A stretch of DNA of 64,000 nucleotides. It comes from Speluncibacter jeojiensis (GTDB lineage: Bacteria; Actinomycetota; Actinomycetes; Mycobacteriales; Mycobacteriaceae). Positions 1-7,995 of the stretch are shown here, in pieces (position 1 is the stretch's first letter; every line of letters begins with the position of its first letter). The stretch is from positions 1,488,001 through 1,552,000 of the forward strand of contig NZ_JAAIVF010000001.1 in NCBI RefSeq assembly GCF_029589495.1, read 5' to 3'. The notes below the pieces were generated by a model. It had not been told where the DNA came from. It worked only from the letters and a program-made list of their open reading frames with translations, and searched no databases. The translations under genes were made by a program, and so were the position numbers.

Positions 1-97
1 CGTCGAGCAGTCGGGGCAGCGTCGCGCGACCGGTCACCCCGGCGGCGCCGAGCAGGACCACCCGGCCCGCGGCGGATGCGGGACCGTCGTCCGCCAT
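1..97 (-). CDS. Partial NAD(P)-binding Rossmann-fold protein (saccharopine dehydrogenase-like), N-terminus only
   Basis: Only the first 32 residues lie inside the window; the gene runs off the left edge. After a short acidic lead, a beta strand (VVLLGAAG) is followed by VTGR, which is the glycine-rich nucleotide-binding turn of short-chain and saccharopine-dehydrogenase-like oxidoreductases. The start ATG (97-95) shares its A with the TGA stop of the upstream yqgE gene (TGATG), so the two are probably translationally coupled in one reverse-strand operon. The substrate cannot be judged from this fragment. Family assignment beyond 'Rossmann oxidoreductase' is inference. Confidence 0.55.
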   Translation of the reverse strand, partial: MADDGPASAAGRVVLLGAAGVTGRATLPRLLD

Positions 98-708
98 CAG
101 TTGCGCTCCAGGTCGATCGGGTGGGTCGCGAGCATCGCCAGCGGCATCGCCTGCCGGCGCAGCACCCGCGACCACAGGTCCACCCGCGGCGGCACGACCA
201 CGTCGGATGGCAACGACGAGAAGACCATCCAGTCACTGCGCGCCAGTTCGCCGTCGAGTTGCCCGACGGTCCAGCCCGCGTACCCGGCGAACACCCGGAC
301 ATCGGCGAGGTACGGCGCGAGCAGATCGGGGTCGGTGTCCAGGTCGATCATCACCGTGCGGCCCTCGACCCGGCGCACGCCTGCCACGTCCTCCGCGTTC
401 ATCCCGGAGCGCAGCACCCCGAGGCAGATCGCGGCGTCCTCCTTGACGGGACCGCCGATGTAGATCGCCTTGGGCTTCGACACGATCTCCGACCACCGCG
501 GCAACACGTCGCGCAACGCGGTCTCACTGGGCCGGTTGAGGACCACGCCCAGGCTGCCGGCATCGTTGTGTTCGATGACGTAGACGACGGTGCGGCGGAA
601 GGTCGGTTCGACGAGATCCGTCGACGACACGAGCAGGCTCCCAGGCCGAACCGTCTGCGCGGCCGGGACCGCGCTGTCTTCGGGACCCTCGGGGAACGCC
701 ACTCTCAC
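97..708 (-). CDS. YqgE/AlgH family protein (DUF179)
   Basis: A 203-residue protein closely matching mycobacterial Rv0038 as I remember it. The conserved core is visible: the strand and turn around EPTFRRTVVYVIEHND, GVVLNRPSE, FVGGPV-like YIGGPVKED, FAGYAGWTVGQLDGEL, and a C-terminal LWSRVLRRQ-x8-LATHPIDL ending. The family is a soluble alpha/beta fold of unknown molecular function; in Pseudomonas AlgH has been linked to alginate regulation. The GTG at 708 is preferred because AGGTGG sits nine bases upstream; a GTG at 702 is the alternative. It overlaps the next gene by one base and diverges from the MFS gene on the other strand. Confidence 0.9.
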   Translation of the reverse strand: MRVAFPEGPEDSAVPAAQTVRPGSLLVSSTDLVEPTFRRTVVYVIEHNDAGSLGVVLNRPSETALRDVLPRWSEIVSKPKAIYIGGPVKEDAAICLGVLRSGMNAEDVAGVRRVEGRTVMIDLDTDPDLLAPYLADVRVFAGYAGWTVGQLDGELARSDWMVFSSLPSDVVVPPRVDLWSRVLRRQAMPLAMLATHPIDLERN

Positions 709-821
709 ATCATGGCACCACCTGGGCGTCCGGACACCGAGGACGCGATTCGCCGGTGGCACACCGCCGATGGTTTCGGCGCGATCCTCCCCGCCTGCCC
801 GAATGCCGCCGACCGGATTTG

Positions 822-834
822 TAGGGTGCACACC
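822..834 (+). promoter_or_regulatory. Putative -10 element giving a leaderless MFS transcript
   Basis: TAGGGT at 822-827 fits the actinobacterial TANNNT -10 pattern and lies seven bases before the GTG at 835, with no ribosome binding site between. This would make transcription start at or next to the start codon. No clear -35 hexamer is visible. It is inferred from spacing alone. Confidence 0.4.
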
Positions 835-2157
835 GTGGGACGCGCGCGCGAGTTGTCCGCCCGGCTCTCGGCGATGCTGCGCCGGTCGCCGGGCCTGACC
901 CGGCTGCTGCTGGTCAAGCTGATCGGGCAGTTCGGCGACGGCATGTTCCAGTCCGCGCTCGGTGGTGCGATCCTGTTCAACCCTGAACGGCACGCGGACC
1001 CCGCGGCGATCGCAGCCGGTTTCGCGGTGCTGCTGCTGCCCTACTCGGTGATCGGCCCGTTCGCCGGCGCCCTGCTCGACCGGTGGGACCGCCGCGCGGT
1101 GCTGCTGTGGGCGGGCCTGCTGCGCGCCGGGTTCATCCTCGCCACCGCGGTGCTGCTGGGTGTCGGGGCGAGCACCGACGGTGTGCTGTTGCTCGCGCTC
1201 GCGGCCGTCGGGGTCAGCCGCTTCGTCGCGGCCGGCGTGTCCGCCGCGCTGCCGCGGGTCGTCGAACCGCGGTTGCTGGTGGTGACCAACTCGGTGCTCG
1301 CGACGGTCGGGTCGGGTTGCGCGGCGGTGGGGGCGGCAGGTTCCGTGCTGATCCTGTCGCTCGCCGGGAGCAGCGATGTGAGTTCGGCTGTCGCGGTGAC
1401 GATCTCCTCGGCGGGAACGCTGGTCAGCGCGCTGGCGGCCGCCGGATTCACCCGCCGCGTCCTGGGCCCGGACGAGCCCGGCTCAACGCGGGTGGCGGCG
1501 GCGCTGCGGGCGGTGGCCGCGGGGTTGGGCCGCGGTGCGGTCGCGGTCTGGCGGTCGCCGGGGGTGACCGCGGTGATGACGGGCATCGGCGCGCACCGCA
1601 TCGTGTTCGGCGTCGACACCCTGGTGATGGTGCTGATCCTGCGCGGTCCGACGGCACCCGGCACCGAACTGCCCAGCGGGCTGGCCGGATTCGGTGTCGC
1701 GGTCAGCGCCGCGGCCGCCGGCATGCTGGTGGCGGCCGTGGTCACCCCGATGGTCATCCCGCTGATCGGGCGCACCCGCACGGTCGTCGTCGGGCTCGTC
1801 GTCGCGCTGGCGGTGCAGTGGGGTCTCGTCGTCTCGCTGACCCACGCCAAGCTGCTGGCGGCGGCGTTTCTGCTGGGCCTGGCCGGCCAGGTGATCAAGC
1901 TGACCGGCGACGCGGCGATGCAGATCGAGATCCCCGATATCCGCCGCGGTCAGGTGTTCGCCCTGCAGGACACCGTGTTCAATGCGGCGTTCGTGCTGTC
2001 CATCGCGGTCGCGGCCTCGCTGCTGCCCCCGGACGGACGGTCGGTCGCGGTGGTCTTCGCGGCGGGCGGTTGCTACGCCCTCGCACTGGTGGCGATCGGA
2101 CTGAACTCGCTGCGCGCGGACGCCGGGGCGTCCGGCGGGCGGTTAGGGGAGCGGTGA
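835..2157 (+). CDS. MFS transporter, 12-TM drug-exporter type
   Basis: A 440-residue very hydrophobic protein. It opens with a short basic segment (GRARELSARLSAMLRRSP), then LLLVKLIGQFGDGMFQSALGG as the first membrane helix, and the MFS motif-A-like turn GALLDRWDRRAVLLW between helices 2 and 3. About 12 membrane segments can be counted, with the usual cytoplasmic break near the middle (FTRRVLGPDEPGSTR). It resembles mycobacterial Rv0037c, which also neighbours the YqgE gene, although here the two genes are divergent. The substrate is unknown; 'macrolide exporter'-type labels in databases are not evidence. The GTG at 835 was chosen over upstream codons because the protein family starts near here and a -10 element ends at 827. 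Confidence 0.85.
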   Translation: MGRARELSARLSAMLRRSPGLTRLLLVKLIGQFGDGMFQSALGGAILFNPERHADPAAIAAGFAVLLLPYSVIGPFAGALLDRWDRRAVLLWAGLLRAGFILATAVLLGVGASTDGVLLLALAAVGVSRFVAAGVSAALPRVVEPRLLVVTNSVLATVGSGCAAVGAAGSVLILSLAGSSDVSSAVAVTISSAGTLVSALAAAGFTRRVLGPDEPGSTRVAAALRAVAAGLGRGAVAVWRSPGVTAVMTGIGAHRIVFGVDTLVMVLILRGPTAPGTELPSGLAGFGVAVSAAAAGMLVAAVVTPMVIPLIGRTRTVVVGLVVALAVQWGLVVSLTHAKLLAAAFLLGLAGQVIKLTGDAAMQIEIPDIRRGQVFALQDTVFNAAFVLSIAVAASLLPPDGRSVAVVFAAGGCYALALVAIGLNSLRADAGASGGRLGER

Positions 2158-2205
2158 CCCGCTGATCCGGCGGCGGTGAGCGGGCGCCTCCGGCCCGCAC
2201 CATCG

Positions 2206-2727
2206 TCACCGCGAGTCGACCGGCGCGGCCCGGTCCAGGCGGCCGTCACCGTCGGTGTCCTCGAGCCGTGTGTCGAATGTTCCGTCGCCGTCGCCGTCCA
2301 CCAGCAGCGCCGCGCGGCCGCCGTGGTCCGGTTCGATCACCTGAACACGCGGCGAGGGCGCCGGGTGTGCGGCCGGCGGTGCGGGGGCGGGCGCGGACGA
2401 CGGAGAGGGCGGCTGTTCGGGCGCCGACGGGGGAGGAGCGGGAGCCGGCGCCGGGGGAGCGGACAGTTGGTGACTCCACGTCCCGTCGTGGGCGGGGTCG
2501 GAGTACCAGTGGTCCGGCGTGCCGTCGTCGTCGAGGTCGAGCGCGACGATGTCCGCGGTGCCGTCGTGATCGCTGTCCCACGGTGCGTCGTCGACGATGC
2601 CGTCCCCGTCGAAGTCCAGCCCGACCGCGTCGGCGACCCCGTCGCCGTCCAGGTCGAGGTCGGCGGCGCTGTGCCACGTGCTCACCGCACCGTCGCCGGT
2701 CCCGAAGATGTAGCCGATCGTCTCCAC
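2206..2727 (-). CDS. Acidic DxDxDG-repeat protein, DUF6802-like, putative calcium binder
   Basis: A 173-residue acidic protein with at least six calcium-loop-like repeats of the form D-x-D-x-D-G: four in tandem near the N-terminus (DLDLDGDG, DFDGDG, DSDHDG, DLDDDG) and two at the C-terminus (DGDGDG, DTDGDG). Between them lies a 50-residue Pro/Ala/Ser-rich linker. Such loops occur in EF-hand-like and thrombospondin type 3 repeats, so calcium binding is a reasonable inference. No signal peptide is visible with the GTG at 2727. An upstream ATG at 2796 would add 23 residues that are not signal-like. I recall a similar family (DUF6802) restricted to Mycobacteriales. Function unknown. Confidence 0.7.
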   Translation of the reverse strand: METIGYIFGTGDGAVSTWHSAADLDLDGDGVADAVGLDFDGDGIVDDAPWDSDHDGTADIVALDLDDDGTPDHWYSDPAHDGTWSHQLSAPPAPAPAPPPSAPEQPPSPSSAPAPAPPAAHPAPSPRVQVIEPDHGGRAALLVDGDGDGTFDTRLEDTDGDGRLDRAAPVDSR

Positions 2728-3015
2728 GTGTGCTTGGACGCGGCGACCGGCCGGGACGTTCCCCGGCGCGGCCCGGCAACGTGATGCTGGCAACATTGCA
2801 TGACAGCAAACCTTGCGATACTGGATACTTGCTTAAAGCAAGACCTGCTTTCTCGATCAACTTGCGACCTTGGCATCATGACCCGGGTGCCGGCCGTGAA
2901 CTCGCATCCGCCCGCCGGCGTCGACGGCGCCGCCGCGCGATCACGCGCGTTCCAACGGCCGACCCGGATGCCTCCACGACCATCTCGAACCGAAAAAAGC
3001 AAAGGACACCGACCC

Positions 3016-4992
3016 GTGAGGCAGACCCGCCGACTGTTCCCGCAACTGGACGCCAAGATCAGCGGGGACACCACACCCTCCCGGATGTGGCTGCTCTCCG
3101 GGGTTGCGGTGGTGCTCGGCTGTGTGGGCGGCGGCGCGGCCGTCCTGCTGTTCCACCTCATCGGGTTCATCACCAACCTGACGCTGCTGCACCGCATCGG
3201 CTGGGACATGCCGGACCTGCGCGACTACCACCCGACGCCGTGGATCATCCTCACCGCGGTCGGCGGCGCGTTCCTGGTGTCGCTGCTGGCGGTGTGGGCG
3301 CCGGTGATCCGCGGCCACGGCATCCCCGAATCGCTCGAGGCCATCCTGATGCGTGACAGCAAGATCAAGCCGCGCGCCGCAGTCGCCAAGCCGCTGTCCG
3401 CCGCCATCACCATCGGCACCGGCGGACCGTTCGGCGCCGAGGGACCGATCATCGTCACCGGCGGATCGATCGGCTCGCTGATCGGCCAGTTCCTCACGGT
3501 CTCGCCCTCCGAACGCAAGATCATGCTGGCCACCGGCGCGGCCGCCGGTATGGCCGCGACGTTCAACGCCCCGCTCGCCGCGGTGATCCTGGCCGTCGAG
3601 GTGCTGCTGTTCGAGCGGTCGCTGCGCACGATCGTGCCGCTGTCGATCGCCACCGCGATCGCGGCGGGCATCCACATCGTGGCGTTCGGCGGCAAGCCCC
3701 TGTTCGAGATGGCCCCGGACCTGCACGTCAGCCTCGCCCACCTGCCGCTGTTCGCCCTGGTCGGTCTGGTCGGCGGCGCACTGGCGGTCGTGCTCAGCAA
3801 GGGCCTGTTCGCGATCGAGGCGGCCTTTCGGAAGCTGCCGCTGAACATCTTCTGGTGGCCGCTGCTCGGTGCGCTCGCCTTCTCGGTGATCGGCCTGATC
3901 GAGCCGCGCACGCTGTCGATGGGCTACGCCTGGATCACCGACACCCTGCAGGGCCAGCTCACCGTGGGTTCGCTCGCGGTGCTGCTGGTCGCCAAGCTGG
4001 CCTCCTGGTGGATCTCACTGGGCTCGCAGACCTCCGGCGGCACGCTCGCGCCGATGTTCCTGATCGGCGCCACCTCCGGCGCACTGCTCGGTCACGGCAT
4101 GAACAGCCTGTTCCCGTCACTGCACGCGTCGATCCCGGCCTTCGCGCTGGTGGCGATGGCCGCGACGTTCGGCGCGGCGGCCAAGGCCATGCTCACGTCG
4201 GTCGTGTTCGCCATGGAGGTCACCGGCGAGTACCGGATGATCGTCCCGCTGCTGATCGGGGTGGCGGTCGCCGAGCTCGTCGCACAGCTGTTCCTGTCCG
4301 ACCGCCTCATGACCGAGAAGCTCGGCCACCGCGGCCTGCGGGTCGACTTCGGCACCGAGGTGGACGCCCTGCGGATGCGGGTCGCCCACCACATCATGCG
4401 CACACCGGCGTTCCTGCCGTCGAACCTGAGCGCGGGAGCCGCCGTCGACACCCACCTCGACCCCGAGGCGCCGACGATGGCCGTTGTCGACGACCACGGT
4501 GCGTACCTGGGCATGGTCAATCTCGCCGAACTGGACGAGACGGCCGCCGAGACGCCGCTCGTGCACCTGCTCGACAGCACCGCCGCACCGATCGACGCCC
4601 ACGACCACCTCGGCACGGCGCTCGCGCACCTCACCGACAGCGGGATCGACACGCTCGCGGTCGTCGACGACGACGGCAAGGTCGTCGGGCAGCTGCACCG
4701 CTCCGACATCGCCGCCGAGCGACACCGTCACATGACCGAACGCGAAGCGCTCCAGCCGGGCTGGGCCCAGGCGCTGCGGCGACGCGGAAACGGCCACCCG
4801 CGCGACGATCGGCCGACGGTGGAACACGCCGCCGGATCACCCCGCCGACACCTGCCGGCCACGCCGCACCCGCTCCCGTCCCGCTCCGCCGGACATCCGC
4901 CGCAGAGCGGCCGCTCGGCGCGCCCGCCGGTGGGCGGCAGGGCCGAGCGCCGGTCCGACAAGGCCAAGTCCAAGAAGGCACCGACCAGCTGA
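3016..4992 (+). CDS. CLC-family chloride channel/transporter with C-terminal CBS pair
   Basis: A 658-residue membrane protein. The CLC signature motifs are all present: GHGIPE at residues 100-105, GAEGP at 140-144 with the gating glutamate at 142, and GGTLAP further on. A pair of CBS domains follows (around residues 455-505 and 520-570), each with the typical A/TxAVVDxxGxxxGxV pattern, then a low-complexity basic tail. In E. coli CLC-ec1 the inner proton glutamate lies directly after another glutamate (EE); here the second position is valine (residue 196 in VEVLLFE). GTG 3016 is chosen because AAAGGA lies nine bases upstream; an ATG at 2878 would add a poorly conserved stretch. The CBS pair suggests nucleotide control. 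Confidence 0.9.
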   Translation: MRQTRRLFPQLDAKISGDTTPSRMWLLSGVAVVLGCVGGGAAVLLFHLIGFITNLTLLHRIGWDMPDLRDYHPTPWIILTAVGGAFLVSLLAVWAPVIRGHGIPESLEAILMRDSKIKPRAAVAKPLSAAITIGTGGPFGAEGPIIVTGGSIGSLIGQFLTVSPSERKIMLATGAAAGMAATFNAPLAAVILAVEVLLFERSLRTIVPLSIATAIAAGIHIVAFGGKPLFEMAPDLHVSLAHLPLFALVGLVGGALAVVLSKGLFAIEAAFRKLPLNIFWWPLLGALAFSVIGLIEPRTLSMGYAWITDTLQGQLTVGSLAVLLVAKLASWWISLGSQTSGGTLAPMFLIGATSGALLGHGMNSLFPSLHASIPAFALVAMAATFGAAAKAMLTSVVFAMEVTGEYRMIVPLLIGVAVAELVAQLFLSDRLMTEKLGHRGLRVDFGTEVDALRMRVAHHIMRTPAFLPSNLSAGAAVDTHLDPEAPTMAVVDDHGAYLGMVNLAELDETAAETPLVHLLDSTAAPIDAHDHLGTALAHLTDSGIDTLAVVDDDGKVVGQLHRSDIAAERHRHMTEREALQPGWAQALRRRGNGHPRDDRPTVEHAAGSPRRHLPATPHPLPSRSAGHPPQSGRSARPPVGGRAERRSDKAKSKKAPTS

Positions 4993-4993
4993 C

Positions 4994-5017
4994 ACGCGCC
5001 GGTAGCCGGCGGCGCGT
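4994..5017. terminator. Putative bidirectional terminator between CLC and HAD genes
   Basis: ACGCGCC at 4994-5000 pairs with GGCGCGT at 5011-5017 around a ten-base loop, in the 24-base gap between two convergent genes. There is no T tract, as is common in high-GC actinobacteria. Position is the main argument. Confidence 0.4.
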
Positions 5018-5760
5018 CAGCCCGTCACGGGGTCGCTGCGCAAACCCAGGCGGTCGGGCAGATCGGTGAGCCGTTCGATGCGGAGCACCGACCGGTCCGC
5101 GTCCGGCGACGGTCCACCGGTGACGAAGTCGATACCCCGGTCGAGCCAGACACCGGCGAGTCCGGCGTCGTCCGCCGCGTGCACATCGCTGCTCAGCATG
5201 TCGCCCACGTTGACCGCGCGGCCGGGGCCCGTCCGCAGCCACCGGCAGGCCGCGGCGTAGGCGGCGGGCTTGGCCGCACCGAGCTCGGTCGGGGTCAGGA
5301 CGGCCTCGAAGTGGCCGAGCAGGCCGAATCGTGCGAGTTTGGCCCGCTGCTGCCCGGGATCGCCGTTGGTGAGAACGGCCAGGCGCGGCCCGCGGGGGAG
5401 CCGTCTCAGCGCCTCCAGGCACGGCTGTACGTCGGGGTAGCACCGCCACGACGCCGCGAGCACCGGCAGGTAGCGCTCGGCGATCCAGGCGTCGAGCAGG
5501 TCCGGGCTGTCGGGAACCGGCTCGCCGAGCGCAGGTAGGAAGCCGCGGAGCCGGCGGCGGTGATGCTCGGCGAAGGAGCACCCGCCGGCGAGGTATTCCC
5601 GCATGTGACGCGCCTCCAGCGTCCACCACAACTGCGCCAGTTCGTCCGGCGGAACCGTCGCGTTCGGCGCATCGTCGACGATGTGGCCGATCGCGTCGAA
5701 GACCGCACGTCGGTGATCGACGAGGGTCCCGTCCAGGTCGAAGAAGATCACGTCCGCCAC
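5017..5760 (-). CDS. HAD-superfamily hydrolase (subfamily IA phosphatase)
   Basis: A 247-residue cytoplasmic protein. Motif I FFDLDGTLVDH near the N-terminus holds the nucleophile and acid/base aspartates; motif II is LTNGD; motif III is the lysine in GAAKPAAY; motif IV is VGDMLSSDVHAADDAG. A helical cap lies between motifs I and II. This is the classic subfamily IA fold of phosphoglycolate or nucleotide phosphatases; the physiological substrate cannot be read from sequence. The start GTG at 5760 lies inside one arm of a perfect 26-bp palindrome (5755-5780), so its expression may depend on a bound repressor or on RNA folding. Upstream on the same strand is the CCA-adding enzyme, 81 bases away. 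Confidence 0.85.
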   Translation of the reverse strand: MADVIFFDLDGTLVDHRRAVFDAIGHIVDDAPNATVPPDELAQLWWTLEARHMREYLAGGCSFAEHHRRRLRGFLPALGEPVPDSPDLLDAWIAERYLPVLAASWRCYPDVQPCLEALRRLPRGPRLAVLTNGDPGQQRAKLARFGLLGHFEAVLTPTELGAAKPAAYAAACRWLRTGPGRAVNVGDMLSSDVHAADDAGLAGVWLDRGIDFVTGGPSPDADRSVLRIERLTDLPDRLGLRSDPVTG

Positions 5761-5780
5761 GAGATGATCATCTCGTGGCG
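5755..5780. promoter_or_regulatory. Perfect 26-bp palindrome covering the HAD start codon
   Basis: Half-site CGCCACGAGATGA followed directly by its exact reverse complement, with no spacer. The innermost 14 bases are GAGATGATCATCTC. The match continues outward imperfectly (CGTCCG and CGGACG flanks with a two-base offset). The GTG start of the HAD gene lies in one arm. As DNA this looks like an operator for a dimeric repressor; as RNA it would hide the start codon. Which applies is unknown. Confidence 0.6.
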
Positions 5781-5819
5781 CGGACGCCGGCAACGGGAGG
5801 GCCGGCCCAAGCCGACGCA

Positions 5820-5835
5820 TGTTTCCCGTGAAACA
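5820..5835. other. parS: parS-like site, 15 of 16 matches
   Basis: TGTTTCCCGTGAAACA differs from the ParB site consensus TGTTTCACGTGAAACA by one central base. It lies in the pcnA-HAD intergenic gap, about 15 kb from parB. A central mismatch often weakens ParB binding, so activity is uncertain. Confidence 0.45.
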
Positions 5836-5841
5836 ACCGGT

Positions 5842-7293
5842 TCAGTCCTTCTGGGACGCCCACCACGCGAGCAGCTCCTGCTCGGCGTCCTTGCGCGAGA
5901 GGGGCCCACGGTCCAGTCGCAGCTCTTTGAGGAACTTCCACGCCTCGCCCACCTGAGGGCCCGGCGGCAGCCCGAGCAGCTCCATGATCGCGTTGCCGTC
6001 GAGGTCCGGGCGCACCCTGGCCAGGTCCTCGGCGGCGGCGATGGCGTCGATGCGGCGCTCGAGATCGTCGTAGGTGGCCTGCAGCGCCGCCGCCCGCCGC
6101 TTGTTGCGGGTGGTGCAGTCCGCGCGGACCAGCTTGTGCAGTCGCGACAGCAGCGGTCCGGCGTCGTGCACATACCGGCGCACCGCAGAATCGGTCCACT
6201 GTCCCTTGCCGTAGCCGTGGAAACGCAGGTGCAGGAAGACCAGCTGGGCCACGTCGTCGACCATCTGCTTGGAGTACTTCAGCGCCCGCATCCGCTTGCG
6301 GACCATCTTCGCGCCGACCACCTCGTGGTGGTGGAAGCTGACCCCGCCGCCGGCCTCGTTGCGCTTGGTGTCCGGCTTCCCGATGTCGTGCAGCAGCGCG
6401 GCCCACCGCAACACCAGGTCGGGGTCGCCGTCCTCGAGGTCCATCGCCTGCTGCAGCACCGTGAGCGAATGCCGGTAGACGTCCTTGTGCTGGTGATGCT
6501 CGTCGATTTCGAGCTTCATCTCCGGCACCTCGGGCAGCACGATCTGCGCCAGTCCGGTCTCGCACATCAGGTCGATGCCGTCGATCGGGTGCGGGCCCAG
6601 GATCAGCTTGTCCAGTTCGGCGCGCACCCGTTCGGCCGTGATGCGCCGGATCTCGTCGGCCATGTCGACGATCGCCTGGTGCACCCGCGGCGACACCGTG
6701 AAGCCGAGCTGCGCGACGAACCGGGCCGCCCGCAGCATCCGCAGCGGATCGTCGTGGAAGGAGTCCTCGGGCAGCCCGGGGGTGTCGAGGACGCCGCCCA
6801 GCAGGTCGTCCATGCCGTTCATCGGGTCGACGAACTCCTGCGACCCGTCGGCGCCGATGCGGACCGCCATCGCGTTGACCCGGAAGTCGCGGCGGACCAG
6901 GTCCTCCTCGAGCGACTCGCCGTAGGACACCTGCGGGTTGCGTCCGATGCGGTCGTACTCGTCGGACCGGAAGGTGGTGATCTCGATCTGCTGGTCGTCC
7001 TTGACCGCGCTGACCGTGCCGAAGGCGATCCCGGTGTCCCATTGGGCGTCGACCCAGCCGGACAGGATCTGCTGGACCTCCTCCGGCGGCGCATCGGTGG
7101 TGAAGTCGAGGTCCGTCCCCAGCCGTCCGAGGACCGCGTCCCGCACACTGCCTCCGACCAGGTACAACTCGTGACCGGCCAGCGCGAAACGCTCACCGAG
7201 CGGGGTCAGCACCTCGGACAGGTGCCCGAGCGTCACCGCGGCACTGGCCAGCAGACGAACGCGACGGTCGTCGTCGTGAGTAGGGGAAGCCAC
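5842..7293 (-). CDS. pcnA: CCA-adding tRNA nucleotidyltransferase (PcnA family) with HD domain
   Basis: A 483-residue enzyme that builds or repairs the 3' CCA end of tRNAs from CTP and ATP. The nucleotidyltransferase signature is LVGGSVRDAVLGR followed by the metal-binding DLDFTTDA, then RRDFRVNAMA and the template-like DDPLRMLRAARF. A later HD phosphohydrolase domain shows HDIGKPDTKR and HHHEVVGAKM. Length and sequence match M. tuberculosis Rv3907c (about 480 residues). The CCA requirement is real here: tRNA-Ile in this window does not encode CCA. GTG 7293 has no strong ribosome binding site, so the exact start may differ by a few codons. It is divergent from the NUDIX gene. Confidence 0.92.
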   Translation of the reverse strand: MASPTHDDDRRVRLLASAAVTLGHLSEVLTPLGERFALAGHELYLVGGSVRDAVLGRLGTDLDFTTDAPPEEVQQILSGWVDAQWDTGIAFGTVSAVKDDQQIEITTFRSDEYDRIGRNPQVSYGESLEEDLVRRDFRVNAMAVRIGADGSQEFVDPMNGMDDLLGGVLDTPGLPEDSFHDDPLRMLRAARFVAQLGFTVSPRVHQAIVDMADEIRRITAERVRAELDKLILGPHPIDGIDLMCETGLAQIVLPEVPEMKLEIDEHHQHKDVYRHSLTVLQQAMDLEDGDPDLVLRWAALLHDIGKPDTKRNEAGGGVSFHHHEVVGAKMVRKRMRALKYSKQMVDDVAQLVFLHLRFHGYGKGQWTDSAVRRYVHDAGPLLSRLHKLVRADCTTRNKRRAAALQATYDDLERRIDAIAAAEDLARVRPDLDGNAIMELLGLPPGPQVGEAWKFLKELRLDRGPLSRKDAEQELLAWWASQKD

Positions 7294-7415
7294 GACTGTG
7301 CAGCTTACCGAGCCGCGGCCGCACCCGAGCACGCTCGACCGGGGTCCGAAACTCCTCGTTCCCGAGCGGGGTGACGGGTCCGGCGCGGTAACCCGGATCG
7401 GCGCGTTGTGCCAGC

Positions 7416-7428
7416 TACCATCGCTAAG
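7416..7428 (+). promoter_or_regulatory. Putative -10 element for a leaderless NUDIX-murJ transcript
   Basis: TACCAT at 7416-7421 lies seven bases before the GTG at 7429, with no ribosome binding site. It lies in the 135-base gap between the divergent pcnA and NUDIX genes. No convincing -35 is visible. Confidence 0.4.
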
Positions 7429-7995
7429 GTGTCTCCTGCTGAATCCACGAACAGCGGACGTCGCTCGCGACGCCCGACGCGTTCGGGCTCCGGCACCGGC
7501 AAGCGGATGCGCACCGTGCAGGAGACCTCCGCCGGCGGACTCGTGGTCAGCGGCCTGGGCGGGCCGCTCGAATCGCTGCGAGCCGCGCTGATCGGCCGCA
7601 CCGACCGTCGCGGGCGGCTGCTGTGGTCCCTGCCGAAGGGACACGTCGAACAGGGCGAGACGGCCGAGCAGACCGCCATGCGCGAGGTCGCCGAGGAAAC
7701 CGGCATCGAAGGCAAGGTGCTCGCCGAGCTGGGCAGCATCGACTACTGGTTCGTCACCGAGGGCCGCCGCGTGCACAAGACCGTGCACCACTATCTGCTG
7801 CGTTATCTGGGCGGCGAACTGTCCGACGAGGACTACGAGGTCACCGAGGTGGCCTGGGTGCCGTTGCGCGAACTGCACTCGCGACTGGCGTATGCGGACG
7901 AGCGGCGGCTCGCCAAGCGCGCCGAGGACCTCATCGCCGACATGGACCCGGCCGCCACCGCCGATCCACCCGGTGGGGATACTGGCGAGCGATGA
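7429..7995 (+). CDS. NUDIX hydrolase (MutT4/Rv3908-like)
   Basis: A 188-residue protein. After a basic, serine/arginine-rich N-terminus it holds a full Nudix box [23 protein letters not shown] (written here as positions about 68-90) with the required G, E, REVAEE and G residues. The surroundings, LLWSLPKGH before it and DYWFV...[21 protein letters not shown] after it, match mycobacterial Rv3908. The family hydrolyses nucleoside diphosphate derivatives; the true substrate is not known. The stop overlaps the start of the DUF6049 gene by four bases (ATGA), so it leads an operon with DUF6049 and murJ. GTG 7408 would be an alternative start seven codons earlier. Confidence 0.88.
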   Translation: MSPAESTNSGRRSRRPTRSGSGTGKRMRTVQETSAGGLVVSGLGGPLESLRAALIGRTDRRGRLLWSLPKGHVEQGETAEQTAMREVAEETGIEGKVLAELGSIDYWFVTEGRRVHKTVHHYLLRYLGGELSDEDYEVTEVAWVPLRELHSRLAYADERRLAKRAEDLIADMDPAATADPPGGDTGER

